64,000 bases of DNA from Bemisia tabaci. Taxonomy: Eukaryota; Arthropoda; Insecta; Hemiptera; Aleyrodidae. Location of the stretch: assembly GCF_918797505.1 (NCBI RefSeq), contig NC_092796.1, positions 33,304,098 through 33,368,097 on the forward strand. Direction: 5' to 3'. The notes under the pieces were generated by a model. That model saw only the letters and a program-made list of their open reading frames with translations, ran no database searches and was not told where the DNA came from. Shown in pieces: positions 11,448 to 22,564 of this stretch (its first letter is position 1; each line of letters opens with the position of its first letter). The position numbers and the translations under genes are program-made.

Positions 11448-14041
11448 GTAAGTATCCATAACTATATTAAATTCTCTACACGCGACGGTTTTTCTATTAT
11501 TTCATGCATTCATTTTGTTTTCCTCTCCGAAAGATTAAATTTTAAATGGTTATTAATTGGACCGAGTTTATTAGAAAGAAACCAACCCACATTCTCGAAA
11601 AAAATTGAGTTAAGAATGTTTTTGAATTTCATCAGCCGTACGTTTTCTCCTGCCAAAAACTGACAGTCTGCAAACAAAACATGTTTTGTGAAAAGAGGGG
11701 TTAAAGTTTACTTTTTACATTGAGCCTTATGCAGGAATAAACCTTCAGCCTCTGTTACTCAGTTTCAACTTAACGCGTTTTTTGTTTCCGAAAATGAGCT
11801 CACCGTTGAGCTCATCAGGCCTTTTAGCTCATCTGCGTCAACTCTTTAAGTGTACCTCGATTTGGAGAGCAGATTTTCTAAAAAAAGTTCTGCAAAAGTT
11901 TTAAACATTTTTTTTTTTTTTTTTTTTTTAATCGTGTTTTTGAATTTTTGCTGTATTGGGTCGAGTTCGGGGCAGTTCTATGCTCAAGACCTTTATTGCA
12001 TTACAATTAAAAACAGTCATGATGATGGTTTTGCGCAGGTAAACAAAAAAACCGGCTCAATTCAGCTCCCGTTTTTCTCTCAGAAAAAGCCATGCGAGGA
12101 ACGAAAACGCAGCTCGTAATACTCCCGTTCTCACCCGGGCGACCACGGTGCGGAGTGCATCCAACAAATTTGCTCGACAAAATCATTAGCGAGAATTAGA
12201 AAAAAAAGGAAAAGAAAAAGAAAGCAAGAAAAAAAAAAAAAACAACGCGCCCGCGGGAATTCCGACATCGGAGAGGAATCGGCGCTCAACTATTTTTATT
12301 TAAAGGTTATCCCGCGGGTACAAATTTGTAGTAGGAGCCGTGAGTGGCGGGGCGGGGTCCTATCCTCATTTATCTTGCCACCAACTAATTTCGTAGTTTG
12401 TACACAGATTTTTAACTTTTTTCCCTCTCGGTCGCGCCCGATCGTAGACACAGGAAGACTATTTTGTCCCGCATCGACCCATTAATATTAAACACCTCGC
12501 GGCCCCCCTCTCACCCTCCCCCATCCCCCCCGTCTCCCGGAGAGACGTATCGCACAATTCACTCCGCGGTGAAGCCTCTGTCACTGTGAGCTAAGTCGGT
12601 GGCAGCCCCCCCCCCCCCCAAGCCATCCACTCCCCGGACATCTGTCTCCTTACTTCTTTCCTCCTAATTCAGATTAAATGAATCGTTCCTTACATTCAGT
12701 TCCGAGTAGTGCTCGATTGATGAGTGCAAAGTTGTGATCAGCGACATGGGGAGGGATTGGGGATTTTTTGCGAAGAAAGGAGGAGGGCGCGGGGGACAGA
12801 CACCCCCCCTCCCCTCGTTTAGCTTATACATGGGAAATGTCTCAAATTCTTCGTTTTTAAAATTATTTGCGGAGTATCATGAAACGGAGGGTATGGATTC
12901 GATCGACATGAATCGATCGAAAAATAAAAACTTGGATCGACCGCCGTGATTCAATTGACACCGATTCGATCGAGTTATGGGTTAGTCGATCGATTCATGG
13001 ATCATGTCGATCAATTCACGAATTTTTTGTTCGAATTACGGTCGTCGATCGATTTGGGGTTTTAATTGTCTTTTTGGAAAATTTTAATTAGTATTTTGGG
13101 ATTTTTAGAGTTAGCGAAGAAAAATGGATGATAAAAGAGCAATAGGAAGGGAATGTATGGAAAAAAGTGAAAAATGAAGCAGGAGTGGTTAAAAAGTGGA
13201 GAACCAATGAGGGGAGAACAACTAAAGAGGTGAAGTTTGGGTGGCGTGAAAAATGATTTATTTCATTTCTTCGAAAAGAGGCTATGTTTTTCAAAATCGA
13301 AACACCCGTACGATAAAATTTGGCCAAATATCTTTCTTTCTCAGAAGGACGAACAACTACGACATGTCTTCATCATCAATTATCCGCGCGACCTCAAGCT
13401 AGACTTCGGGTCGGTACGTGTCTCCGACCAACATCTCCCTATCATTTCCTTAATGTTTTACTAATCTCTCTGAGGCTCGGTATATTTTTAACAGTGGACG
13501 CTAAGCTCTCTGAAGCTCGAAAAATTAATGATATTCAAGGAATGAGCACTCCAGAATTCAAAATCTGACTGATCGATGCATAAAATTTGCTCTGAGTCAT
13601 TGTGTTTTCAAGTTTGTTGTGAATATTCGTTGTTCGTTTTATTTTATTTTGTACAATTTGTATCCTTGGAGTATACTTCGAGCCTAAAAAAAGTTCCAGA
13701 AAAAATTGAGCAGAGTTTGGAAAAAAAAAATTGACTTGTATTTTGAAAAAAAAAAAAAAAAATGAGTTGGGACTAGTTTTGATTTTAACTATAGTCATTT
13801 TTCTCCTCTCAAAAATTCAATGTCGAGAAAGCATATTTTAAACGTGAAAATACCTAATATACTTTGTCCTTAACATTGGGTCTTATAAAGGAATACAACT
13901 CCCAACCTATTTTCTTCCGTTCAAACTTATCAAGTGGTTGACTTAATGACCCTGTTTTATACAACTTCAGCCACTCCAAAAACGCTAAAAAGCAAAAAAA
14001 GCAAAAAATTGAAATTTGTTCCCTCTTTTTTGTGATTTTAG
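11448..14041 (+). other. org-1 intron
   Basis: This 2.6-kb intron has no gene. It contains a poly-T run near 11910, GC-rich and poly-C tracts (about 12480-12620), a TCGATCGA-rich patch (12895-13060) and AT-rich filler. Short frames on both strands carry no recognisable peptide. Confidence 0.6.
12895..13060. repeat. TCGATCGA-rich patch
   Basis: About ten occurrences of ATCGAT/TCGATCGA cores are spaced irregularly over 165 bp (for example ATTCGATCGACATGAATCGA and GTCGATCGATTCATGG). No unit length is regular enough to call a tandem array. Confidence 0.55.
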
Positions 14042-14231
14042 TAGATTATGAGAGCAGCATTCCCTGTGAGAATCTTCCTTCTCGTGTGAATTGTTTCTCA
14101 CCACTCGGAGGAACTAGGTCCAGCCGGCCCACCTATCGACCGGAAGATTGTAATTACAAACTCCTTCCCGTTTACTCTCACCAGAATCGGTTCCATCCGT
14201 ATTCAAATTCGTATACATCTTTTCATCAGAG
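14042..14231 (+). CDS. org-1: org-1 C-terminal exon (Tyr/Ser/Pro-rich)
   Basis: This exon is open for 62 codons between the TTTTAG acceptor (ending 14041) and a strong GTAAGT donor from 14232. It encodes a tail rich in Arg, Ser, Tyr and Asn, for example NYKLLPVYSHQ and FHPYSNSYTSFHQ. It starts with the two bases that complete the codon begun in the previous exon; an alternative acceptor three bases downstream (TAG at 14042-14044) would keep the frame. It ends two bases into a codon. No domain is recognised, and its membership in org-1 rests on phase, position and composition. Confidence 0.72.
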
Positions 14232-14263
14232 GTAAGTTTGATTAAATTCAGTTGGATGTATTT

Positions 14264-14412
14264 ATGCTAAAAGGAACTATGTACAAGTGGAAAGATGGGG
14301 TGCTCTCTTGCATACTGTATAAGAAACAATGTAAAAGTGGATATAGTTCCTTTTGAGAAAATGGAAAAGCGGGATTTTACATTAAATCAAAAGGAACTAT
14401 AAGCGCCAAAAT
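14264..14412. repeat. MITE relic (AAAGGAACTAT ends)
   Basis: AAAAGGAACTATGTACAAGT on the left is matched by complementary TATAGTTCCTTTTGAG near 14345-14360, and again by AAAAGGAACTATAAGCG near 14392. It looks like an element with short inverted ends lying between two org-1 exons. Confidence 0.5.
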
Positions 14413-14463
14413 ATGCCGACTCATGAGCCGCGGGCATGTGCTAAATAATAGCGTTGTGGACAG

Positions 14464-14681
14464 GGATAATCAGTTAAAAAGTCCCGCCATCGATCTCCCC
14501 GTCCGTCGTGCCCGGTCTCGATCGTTACCGCTGACGTCACTGGCGCTTCTAAATACCCATTCACTCTTATGGCCCTCAGCAAACGAGCATCCCCCAACTT
14601 TCCACTTGCACATAATTCCATTCCGCATAAATACGTCCAATTCTCCTAAAACGTTACCAATTACTGATCAATGGGTACATG
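14464..14681 (+). CDS. org-1: possible org-1 C-terminal exon (start uncertain)
   Basis: An open frame runs to a good donor, GTGAGT from 14682, and its one-base remainder joins in frame to the final exon at 15750. The 5' border is unclear. In-phase acceptors exist near 14428, 14464 and 14482, but all have poor pyrimidine tracts. The best-looking acceptor (CCCTCAG ending about 14580) gives the wrong phase. The encoded peptide (for example NTSNSPKTLPITDQWV) has no recognised homology. The exon may not exist: the previous exon could instead splice in frame to an AG at 15770-15771 inside the last exon. Confidence 0.4.
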
Positions 14682-15338
14682 GTGAGTACTTGATGAGTTA
14701 CCTCATCCTCATAAGTGGACAACATTTCTCAATGAGGAATCACTTCCTCTGCCTCACTTAAGAAAAAAGCATTTTGTGTCATTAGATTCTTCATGCAGGT
14801 GGGTGCTTTTATGGATAAGCCAATAATAGGCTTATCCATAAAAGCGGTCAGTCGTTAAATCATTTCGAAATGTATGGTTCAATATTAGTTAATTGATAAT
14901 CTTCACAGGGAGAGTATTGCCATGTGTATCCATCATCTATTAAAAATGACACCAATGGGCACATGCTAGCTGGACTGTATTTTGAGATAAGGAACTACTA
15001 TTTCCAGCTCAATCATGAAAGGACCTATTCGCTTAGAGAAATTAACAGCACACATGTTGTTTCTAAAATAAGCCAAAAATAGCAACATAGTTTAGCTATG
15101 CCACTATCGGTGATTACTCACGCCAGTTTTGTTTCCCAGGGAAATAGAAGGGAATATAAGTAAGAATTTTCATTTTTTCATTTTTTTATTTTTAAAATTC
15201 TCCATTTTTTTAATTGATTATTATTTTTTTTTAAAATTTAGACCATGTTAAGGCTGTTTCAATGTTTCTCAACTTTTGAAGGAAAATTTTAAACCGAAAT
15301 TTTGCAATCTTATTTGAAGATACCCAGACACGGACTTA
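14682..15338 (+). other. org-1 intron, left part
   Basis: A diverged family A MITE is visible at about 14965-15085 (GGACTGTATTTTGAGATAAG, ACACATGTTGTTTCTAAAAT). A small inverted repeat (GTGGGTGCTTTTATGGATAA region, 14800-14848) lies upstream. Nothing else is recognised. Confidence 0.5.
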
Positions 15339-15751
15339 CACTGAAAAAAAATTCTCGGCGTTTTTACCACTGTCCGTTGGTACCTTTACCATCTCACTTT
15401 TTTACCAATTATTGCTAATTTTACCAAGACAGACTGGTAAGCTTACCTAAAAACCGGTATTTTTACTGTTTTTTCCAGGTAAGAATACCTTTTTTATTTG
15501 TATTCAATTCCCGGTAACTTTGCCATTTTATCTCGGTAATTCTACCACAGCCGATAAAAAATATTGGCGTTTTTAGCAAGGTCCAGTAAAATTACCGAGA
15601 AAGTTCAATAATTTTACCGAGATTTCTCAGTAAAATTAACAATTCCATAAATAGTAATTTTACCAAGAAAAAACTGGGATCAAATAGAACCCTGAATTCT
15701 TGGTGATTTTGCCCTTTTCTTAGTAAATACACCGAGATTTTTTTTTCAGTG
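15339..15751. mobile_element. CACTGAAAA-ended TIR element abutting the last org-1 exon
   Basis: The left end CACTGAAAAAAAATTCTCGG and the complement of the right end (CACTGAAAAAAAAATCTCGG) match closely for ~30 bp. The interior repeats motifs of the type TTACCAAG and GGTAA. It is a non-autonomous DNA element of ~413 bp. Its right terminal T tract and CAG form the splice acceptor region of the last org-1 exon. No clear target duplication was found. Confidence 0.75.
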
Positions 15752-16030
15752 AGCTTGCGCATGGAGAATAGCTCCATAACCGACGAGACTTACAATAATT
15801 TCGAATTCCGTTTTCCACCTTCCAGTTTACCCAAGACACCGAGCAGCATATCAAGCATGTCCAGCGGAGAACTGGACTTCTCCGTCTCAGGGGGAGTGGG
15901 AGCGACCCCGAGCAGCACCGCCATGTACGCCGGCACCATGCCCATGCCGTACCACTACCCTCACCACCAAAGTCCCTCCATCTACAGCCCCATAGGAGAC
16001 TACCACGATTCCATGTTCATGCACCGGTAG
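15750..16030 (+). CDS. org-1: org-1 terminal coding exon
   Basis: This last coding exon ends with HDSMFMHR and a TAG at 16028-16030. The peptide is Ser/Pro/Gly/Tyr-rich (TPSSISSMSSGELDFSV, YHYPHHQSPSIYSPIGDY), typical of activation or low-complexity tails of Tbx1 proteins. The acceptor AG at 15748-15749 and its run of T are the right terminal repeat of a TIR element (15339-15751), so the exon border lies inside transposon sequence. An alternative in-frame acceptor is AG at 15770-15771, 22 bases downstream, which would still use the same T tract. Frame and stop are clear; the exact 5' border is less so. Confidence 0.78.
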
Positions 16031-16155
16031 TCGTCACCTCTTCACGCCGTGCTTGCGTCACGGTCGTCCCGAACAAAGTCAGGAGCATAGAGTAGCATAG
16101 AGTCATAAGGTAAGAGGGAGAGCTGGTGCCTTTTTCAAGTATTTTCCAGGTCCCG

Positions 16156-16663
16156 AATGGAGATGTTGCTTGTGAGAGGAATTTGCGATTTGACTGTTGA
16201 TTCCAGGGTAAAAGTTCGCGAGAAACACGATGGTGCCACTGGTTTTCTCTGAAATCAACTCCCAAGCTCAAAAAAAGCTCTCAAGTTGAGGCCAAAATGG
16301 AGGGGATAGCCCACGCTATCTTGAGAGTCCACCTCTACATCAAGGCAAACTCTCCATGCAAAGATAGGGAGCAAATACATTGACAGGGTTGCCGTGATTT
16401 CAGTTTAAGAGTCTCCACAAAAGGTGGCAGCCCTGTCAATGTATTTACTCCCTATCTTTGCATGGAGAGCTTGTTTTGATGTAGAGGTGGACTCTCAGGG
16501 TAGGGTGGGATATCCCCTCCATTTTGGCCTCAACTTGAGAGCTTTTTGTGAGCTTGGGAGTTGATATCAGAGAAAACCAGTGGTACCATCGTGTTTCTCG
16601 CGAACTTTTACAAAGGAATCAATGGTCAAATCGCAAATCCCTCACACATGCAACAACTCCATT
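16156..16663. repeat. 508-bp palindromic element, copy 1 (family G)
   Basis: Inverted arms run from AATGGAGATGTTGC at 16156 to its complement ending 16663. The arms include TTTTGGCCTCAACTTGAGAG and CTATCTTTGCATGGAGAG. The centre holds a CAGGGTTGCCGTG/GGCAGCCCTG pair. A second copy of the same length lies at 50051-50559. Open frames at 16017-16271 and 16548-16950 are by-products of the palindrome. Confidence 0.85.
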
Positions 16664-16901
16664 CCGAGACTCCTGCTGGGTCACTTTTGCGATGCATGAT
16701 CGACTGTTTCCGATACACGGGTACCCGGCCATCCGACGTAAACAAAGGAGATAGGAATTACGAAGTATTGCGCACCGCCATTTTGGATCGAACATGTATC
16801 GAAAAAGTGACCGCAGCTCGGCGCACACCGGGCTCGGAACTAGTCGAGCAGAACATGGCGCCAGCTCTCTCATTTATATTACGACTCAATGTGGATCATA
16901 T

Positions 16902-17043
16902 TTGGATCGTATTTTGCAATAAGGAACCACTATCTCTGGCTCTTTCATAAAAGCACATATCTACATAAGGAAACCAATGGCATGTATGTTGTTTCTATAA
17001 TGGGCCAGAAATAGTGGTTCCTTATTGCAAAATGTAATCCATT
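16902..17043. repeat. MITE family A, intact copy
   Basis: ~140-bp palindrome. TATTTTGCAATAAGGAACCA and an adjoining CTATCTCTGGCTC on the left are mirrored by GCCAGAAATAGTGGTTCC and TTATTGCAAAATG on the right. It is nearly identical to 19853-19998. Confidence 0.85.
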
Positions 17044-18253
17044 TAGCATAAAGGAACCAGCGCGATTATAGTGTTTTCACAATCGTGCAAATGTTTCTCT
17101 CCTGTTGAAAATATACTCAAAATATGTACAGTTTTAAAATTTACACGTTGTTTTCCTTTAAAATAACAATTTTCTGGTGAGAAGTAAAAACTATTTGCTA
17201 TTCTGAGAGATTTTTTAGAAAATTTTGAAGAAGCAACATTTTTACAACACTAGCATCGCGCTGGTTCCTTTTTGCTAGATGCGATCCATGCACTCTATGA
17301 TCAGGAGCCATATCTTCACATCCATCATCGAAATCAAAGTTGCCAAATTTACTGTGCTCTTAAATAAGATGTAAACTATCAACGATAAGTTGCAAGTACA
17401 TCAAGGATTTGGATTCCCAAATAAACGTGCAAAACACAGAAATATTGATCGAACGCAAATGCAATACTGTTGGTGAAATGCTCTGGGTTCACCTCATGAT
17501 GCATGCACGATAAGCGACCGAAATTCAAGCACAATGATAATTCCAGCGCGGTATTAATATTACGTTTCTCTCAGGATTCATTCCCGTTATAAGTTCATGC
17601 CGTTTGACGCTAGGGAAGGTCGTTCGAGAATCCATCAAATGTAGTGCTCGAGCTATGATTTTGTAATCATCGCATTTGATCGGTTCATAGGGAAACCACT
17701 GCATTAATCTTGGAGGAGGAAGTGCAATCATAATTTCAAACATCACAGATAGTTTTGGAATGAGGCTGGTGCAGTTTTCAAAAATAATTCAAAAGATTTT
17801 GAATGCTTGCATTCCTCCTCCAAGTTTAATGACTGATTAGGTAGACTCTGGTAAAAATTGGCAGTAGAATCTGTGTTCCAAATTATAATAGACCTACAGC
17901 CGGCTGTAAGATTTCCAATAGCATCTAAAGCCGGCAACACAATTTCCTACAGCCTTTTATAGCCGATGGCGATTAAGCAACAGCCTGGCGATACAGTGTA
18001 TGCGAAACGTTACTAATTACGGATGCTAGAACTTAGTGAGTTTTTGGACTACCGCTCTCCTCTTGGGCCGTGGTGTCTTGATTTATTTTGCGAGGAAAGC
18101 TCCGTACTTTTGAAGGATGCCTGCCATTCCTAATATGTTGGAGCGCCTTCAAATTTGTACGATACTGAGCAATACCTCTGGTGTGAAATAGTTGCTTCAA
18201 GAGCCGTGGTACTCTGTGGCGCGGCGGGCGGGCAGCCAGCGCGAAACGCGAAT

Positions 18254-18331
18254 TGGCGCCTACAAACCTAACAGGGATACTTCACGCATTGCGCAATGCG
18301 TGAAGTATCCCTGTTAGGTTTGTAGGCGCCA
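18254..18331. repeat. perfect 78-bp palindrome
   Basis: TGGCGCCTACAAACCTAACA through to the centre GC|GC (18292/18293) is followed by its exact complement, giving 39-bp arms with no spacer. The arm sequence (GCGCCTACAA..., ATACTTCACGCATTGCG) is also seen as diverged direct repeats at 25533-25665. Confidence 0.97.
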
Positions 18332-20200
18332 GTCCGCCGCCGCTCCGCTTTGTATTAGGCTCTAATATTTAATCTCGTGGAGTCAGCGTTTTTCAACTCA
18401 TGACTTTGAAATGTTTGCACACTCTGTATGGATTATTCTCATTTTAATTGATGAAAAAAAGTACGTGGTAAAGGAAAATATAATGTGTGTTTTGTAAATA
18501 TTAAGATGATTCCGTACAAACTAAAGGATTTACAAAACACACGAATTTCTACACAATTTCTTATAGCCTTTTATAGCCGATGGCGAAAAAGCAACAGCCA
18601 GGCGATAAAGTGTAAAGCCCGGCGATAGGTATGTACTATAGCCCGGCTGTATAATTTTGTATCGCTTCGTGTAGCCCGGCCGTATGATTTTTAGCGGCTC
18701 TGGTGCTTGCACTAGAGCTGCTATTCCGGACGGTCCCAGCTGGGGAGTATCAATGCAGCATGTTACATTGTAGAGACCGCGCGTTGGTTGATGGGAATCG
18801 GCGCCATTTTCGGCTATGTTCCTTGTCATGACTTTATTTTATTGCATACTGTTTTATTGTTAGTCAATGCTATGTTGTGTATTGTATTTTTGGAATCATG
18901 GTGATACAGTCAACAATTCAAAACTTGTTTGTGCTTTTATCTCGTGATGGAAAAAATGTACTTTACGTTCAAAATTTGAAAATTTGAATTTTAAAGTTTT
19001 CGCGGTTAAGGAAGCTTTAACCACTGGGTTGGAGCTTCCTAGTCATATTACTTGATATCAGCTGATAGCAAACAAAGGTTACCAGGGAAACCGTAAACGT
19101 CTAACAACTATCGTGGCCATTGGGGCGATTATTGAAATGATATCGACTGTATGTCGCCGCTTACGACAGGACATAGCCCTATCTTAACTGTGTAATATAT
19201 CGCAATTCGATATTGTTTTGATTTTTAGGAGGAGCAATTCATTCATACAGTTCCGATTAGTTTTTGCGAACGGGCCCTTAACCTACGGCACTCGGCTACA
19301 AAAGTTACAAAACATGAATCGACAGTTGTCGGATTGTACATCAATGACAAAATGTGTCTAGGCCCTCATTCTTGACTACAACTACTGCCCCCAGAGCCGC
19401 TCTCCGACGCCAATGCGTTGGAGCTTCCTGCTTGTTTCCACTTCCCACAGCCAGCCATATGATTTTCTATCGCCTTCTTCTGTTGGTTATAAGAATTCCT
19501 ATGGTATTTTGAAACGCAGCTCCTATCGCCAATTTTTACCAGGGGAACTAATAAACTAAAAAGCGAAAGTATCATGTTTTATAATGGATCCCAATGGTCT
19601 GAGCACTTGACAATGTAATAAAGTATTGATGGTTCACGAATAAGATAAATCGTGAGTTGAGATTATTTATATCCTCCATTACAGTTTGTAAAAATAAGTC
19701 ACCATGTTGTCTTACCTAAGTGCCTGTATGAGATATGTACTGGTCAAAGCTATTTTTAAGTGTAAAATTATGCAATGCTTGAATTTTATAATAAAATCCG
19801 TTATCTTTTTAGACCGTTATCATGTTTTGATTCTGAGTGATAATCCTATATTAATTGGATTACATTTTGCAATAAGGAACCACTATCTCTGGCTCTCCCA
19901 CAAAAGCACATATTTGCATAGGGAAACCAATGGCATGTATGTTGTTTCTAAAATTGGCCAGAAATAGTGGTTCCTTATTGCAAAATGCAATCCAATTTAT
20001 ATATACCATAAGGCTACTAGTTAAAACAGTGTCTTTGATATCCAAATTTATCGATACCGAATCGATGCTGAAAGTAGATCGAGATTTTGATCTTTCACAA
20101 TTACAAAATTTTTTTTTCATACGAGTTCCTTAGAGAACGGGTTTTGCTTAAATTTCGAGCAAAGATTCACCTATTTCTCCGTGTACTCCAACCAGGAAAT
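18332..20200. other. no gene seen; repeats only
   Basis: The stretch contains a second copy of the CAGCC...GGCGAT module (18558-18700) and a family A MITE (19853-19998). Weak frames at 18530-18829, 19366-19575 and 19704-20133 coincide with repeats or lack any recognisable peptide. Confidence 0.6.
19853..19998. repeat. MITE family A, intact copy
   Basis: AATTGGATTACATTTTGCAA at the left is the inverted partner of TTGCAAAATGCAATCCAATT at the right. The inner arms CCACTATCTCTGGC and GCCAGAAATAGTGG also pair. Length is ~145 bp. Confidence 0.88.
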
Positions 20201-20436
20201 GAGGGGCTTGGAGGAAAAGGCGCTTAAGTGCAGTTTTTACTATTTCGAGAAATATGTGTTTGAAGTTTCGAAATGACATAGATCCTTACGACGGTAAGAA
20301 AGTTCAAACCGACTTTTTCATGCTGAAAAATTGGAATTTGGGAGCGAATTTCTCACAGAATATGCATCAAATGAAATCAATAATATTTCAATTTTTTCGA
20401 AAACTGCACTTATGTGCCTTGTCCTCCAAGCCCCTC
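20201..20436. repeat. MITE family F copy 1 (GAGGGGCTTGG ends)
   Basis: GAGGGGCTTGGAGGAAAAGG and the following CGCTTAAGTGCAG pair with CTGCACTTATGTGCC and TTGTCCTCCAAGCCCCTC at the other end. A second copy in the opposite orientation lies at 55500-55745, sharing the internal ATCCTTACGACGG / CCGCTGTAAGGAT block. Confidence 0.87.
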
Positions 20437-20626
20437 AACAATCATGCATTCCTTTCTACAAAAAATAATTTCTTCTGGAAATACACACATACACACACAA
20501 AAATAAAAAATGCAGCTCACCCATTAAATTTTTCCCCCTTTTTGACTTTTTACGTAACATTTTTGAACTCTGACTTTAAAACTGTTTAACAAGTATCTTG
20601 AAGTGCTATTTTTGCACTTGTATATC

Positions 20627-20883
20627 GATGGTGTAAGTCGGCAATCACATAACTCGGTTTGCGACGTCGCAGACTTCCTATCATACCTTATTTTTTAAAC
20701 GGAAAACTACTCAACGACAATTCTTTAAAATTGTCGTGATTTTTCTTCTCTATGTGTAGAAAATTCCGCAAAAACTGCAAGAAATGATGTTGATTTGTTC
20801 TCCTTTAAAAAATATTATAGAGGCGGAGATTTTCAGACACCGCAAACGAGTTGTATGATTGCCGACTTACACCGTCGATATAC
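20627..20883. repeat. MITE family E copy 1 (TATCGACGGTG ends)
   Basis: TATCGATGGTGTAAGTCGGC and AATCACATAACTCGGTTTGCG on the left are mirrored at the right by ATGATTGCCGACTTACACCG and TCGATA. The flanks suggest a TA duplication. A second copy lies at 51811-52075, and part of the sequence forms one end of the R1 repeat family. Confidence 0.85.
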
Positions 20884-21827
20884 CTAATCACCATAGAGAA
20901 AATAAAGGAGGTGATTGCATTTCGGGTATCTTGGAATTTTTTTGATGCCGCAGGTCGGTACCGCGACTTTTATGATCGATTTTCTTGGGAATAGTGTAAT
21001 TTATGGAAAAAAGTCATAGAAAAAATGCTTGAAATTATAGCATGAGTTGATTCAAGCAAAAAATGGGACATTATGGTCCGTTTTTCACACTTCGAATTCC
21101 GGATTTCGCTGGCCAGGTTGTACCGACCTACGTCACAGGGTAAACACCTCAAGATGCAAACACCTCCTTTTTTTCTCTATGCCTAATCACCAGTTTTACA
21201 CTGAACTTTTCGGTCTAAAGTTTTACATTACGTCGAGTTACGCTTTTAGGGTGACGAAAGTAGTGGACCGCTGTGAATTTTTCGTATTGCAATGAAACCA
21301 TCGCATGATTTTCCATGGTTCTCATCAGTGGAAAGAGACTTCGACGTGACGAAATAAACGAGAGCATCAGGTCACAGTCTCAGCTCGGCGATTAATAATT
21401 CCTCCAGAGCTGGGACTCCCCCGAACTCCCACCTTCTACGTGTAATCAATTACTATGAGAATAAATAACAAACTCCCAGCCGTTATATTGCGCGGCCCGG
21501 CTCATTAATTATGTTTTCGAGTTGGGCTCCGACTTAATGATGGGGAGGAATCTCTACCGAGATGTGACAGCAAAGCCGAGTTCCGAGGTGGCTTGTGGGG
21601 CGGGGGGGGGGGGGGGGATTGGGCTGTGCGGGAGAGAGGTGAGAACTTTTGGCTAATGTTGTAGTTAAAAAAAAGGGACAAAACAAAAAAACCAAAAACA
21701 TTTTTGGTAGGTAAGAGGTATTGTAATGTTGGAAGTCATTTGCCGCTCTTTGATTTCAGTTTTTCGCTTGTTCTCACATGAATAAATCTGTCGCAGGCGA
21801 ATAGTTCTGTTCAGTGGCGAGGCGTGA

Positions 21828-21968
21828 ATGATCGACTATCGATATTTCCCCATTTGAAAGCTATGGTGAAGAATCGATTACGAAGGTATTCGTTGCGGAC
21901 ACACTGTTAATCGATTCCTTTCCATGGGTTTAAATGGCAGATCAATCGATATATCGCAAAGTACGCCA
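21828..21968. repeat. ATCGAT-rich repeat, family I copy 2
   Basis: GACTATCGATATTTCCCCAT, CATGGGTTTAAATGGCAGAT and ATCGATATATCGCAAAG are the reverse-oriented counterparts of 1228-1410 and of the block inside the Polinton TIRs. Confidence 0.65.
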
Positions 21969-22228
21969 CGCCACTGGTACTGTTGTGAGGAAAAACGCCG
22001 TATGAGCATTCAAATGTTGTCAAATGTCTCTCAAAAAGGTATGTGTTTTTTACGAAAATTACCTATAAATATTTTTTCTGGAAATTTTCAGATACTCCAG
22101 ATGGAATCAAATCCTCTGAAAAGTTGGACGAGATATATTCACAAGTTTTTCAGTAAATATGTATTTTATCAAATGAAATTTGGCAACTTCTCAAGCTTCA
22201 TACGGCGTTTTCCCTGACCCCACGGCAG
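21965..22228. repeat. MITE family C, full copy
   Basis: AACGCCGTATGAGCATTCAA near the left end is matched by an inverted TTCATACGGCGTTTTCCC at the right. The interior is AT-rich with AAATTTGGCAACTTC. Length is ~260 bp. Confidence 0.75.
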
Positions 22229-22564
22229 ACTAGCAGTCCCAGTCTCATCAGAAATCTTGTAGGAGGATTGCTCAAAAAAATTCTTTATATTTTTTTCTCT
22301 TTTTTTTCACAAGCCAGAAACATTTGTAAAAATTTCGACCATCTGGTTGCCGCAGTGATTTTCTGCCCTTAAATGACTGTATAATAAATGTTAAAATTTT
22401 CAGTATTTCAAGAAATACCCTGTTTTCACAATTATGATGGGTAATTTCAATGAAGAGCATTGCGCATTGTGAGGAGAAAAATAAAAAGGAAGTCCGATTA
22501 GGATGCCGCCGGGTCTATTTTCATGAAACTTCACTTCCACACGTAATACTCTGAGATAACACGA

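Larger units (their letters stand above)
16031..18253. other. downstream of org-1: repeat-rich, no gene seen
   Basis: This stretch would contain the org-1 3' UTR, but no clear polyadenylation site was fixed. It holds a palindromic 508-bp element (16156-16663) and a family A MITE (16902-17043). A short module at about 17946-18000 (TTTTATAGCCGATGGCG) recurs at 18558-18620. The remaining sequence shows nothing recognisable. Confidence 0.6.
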
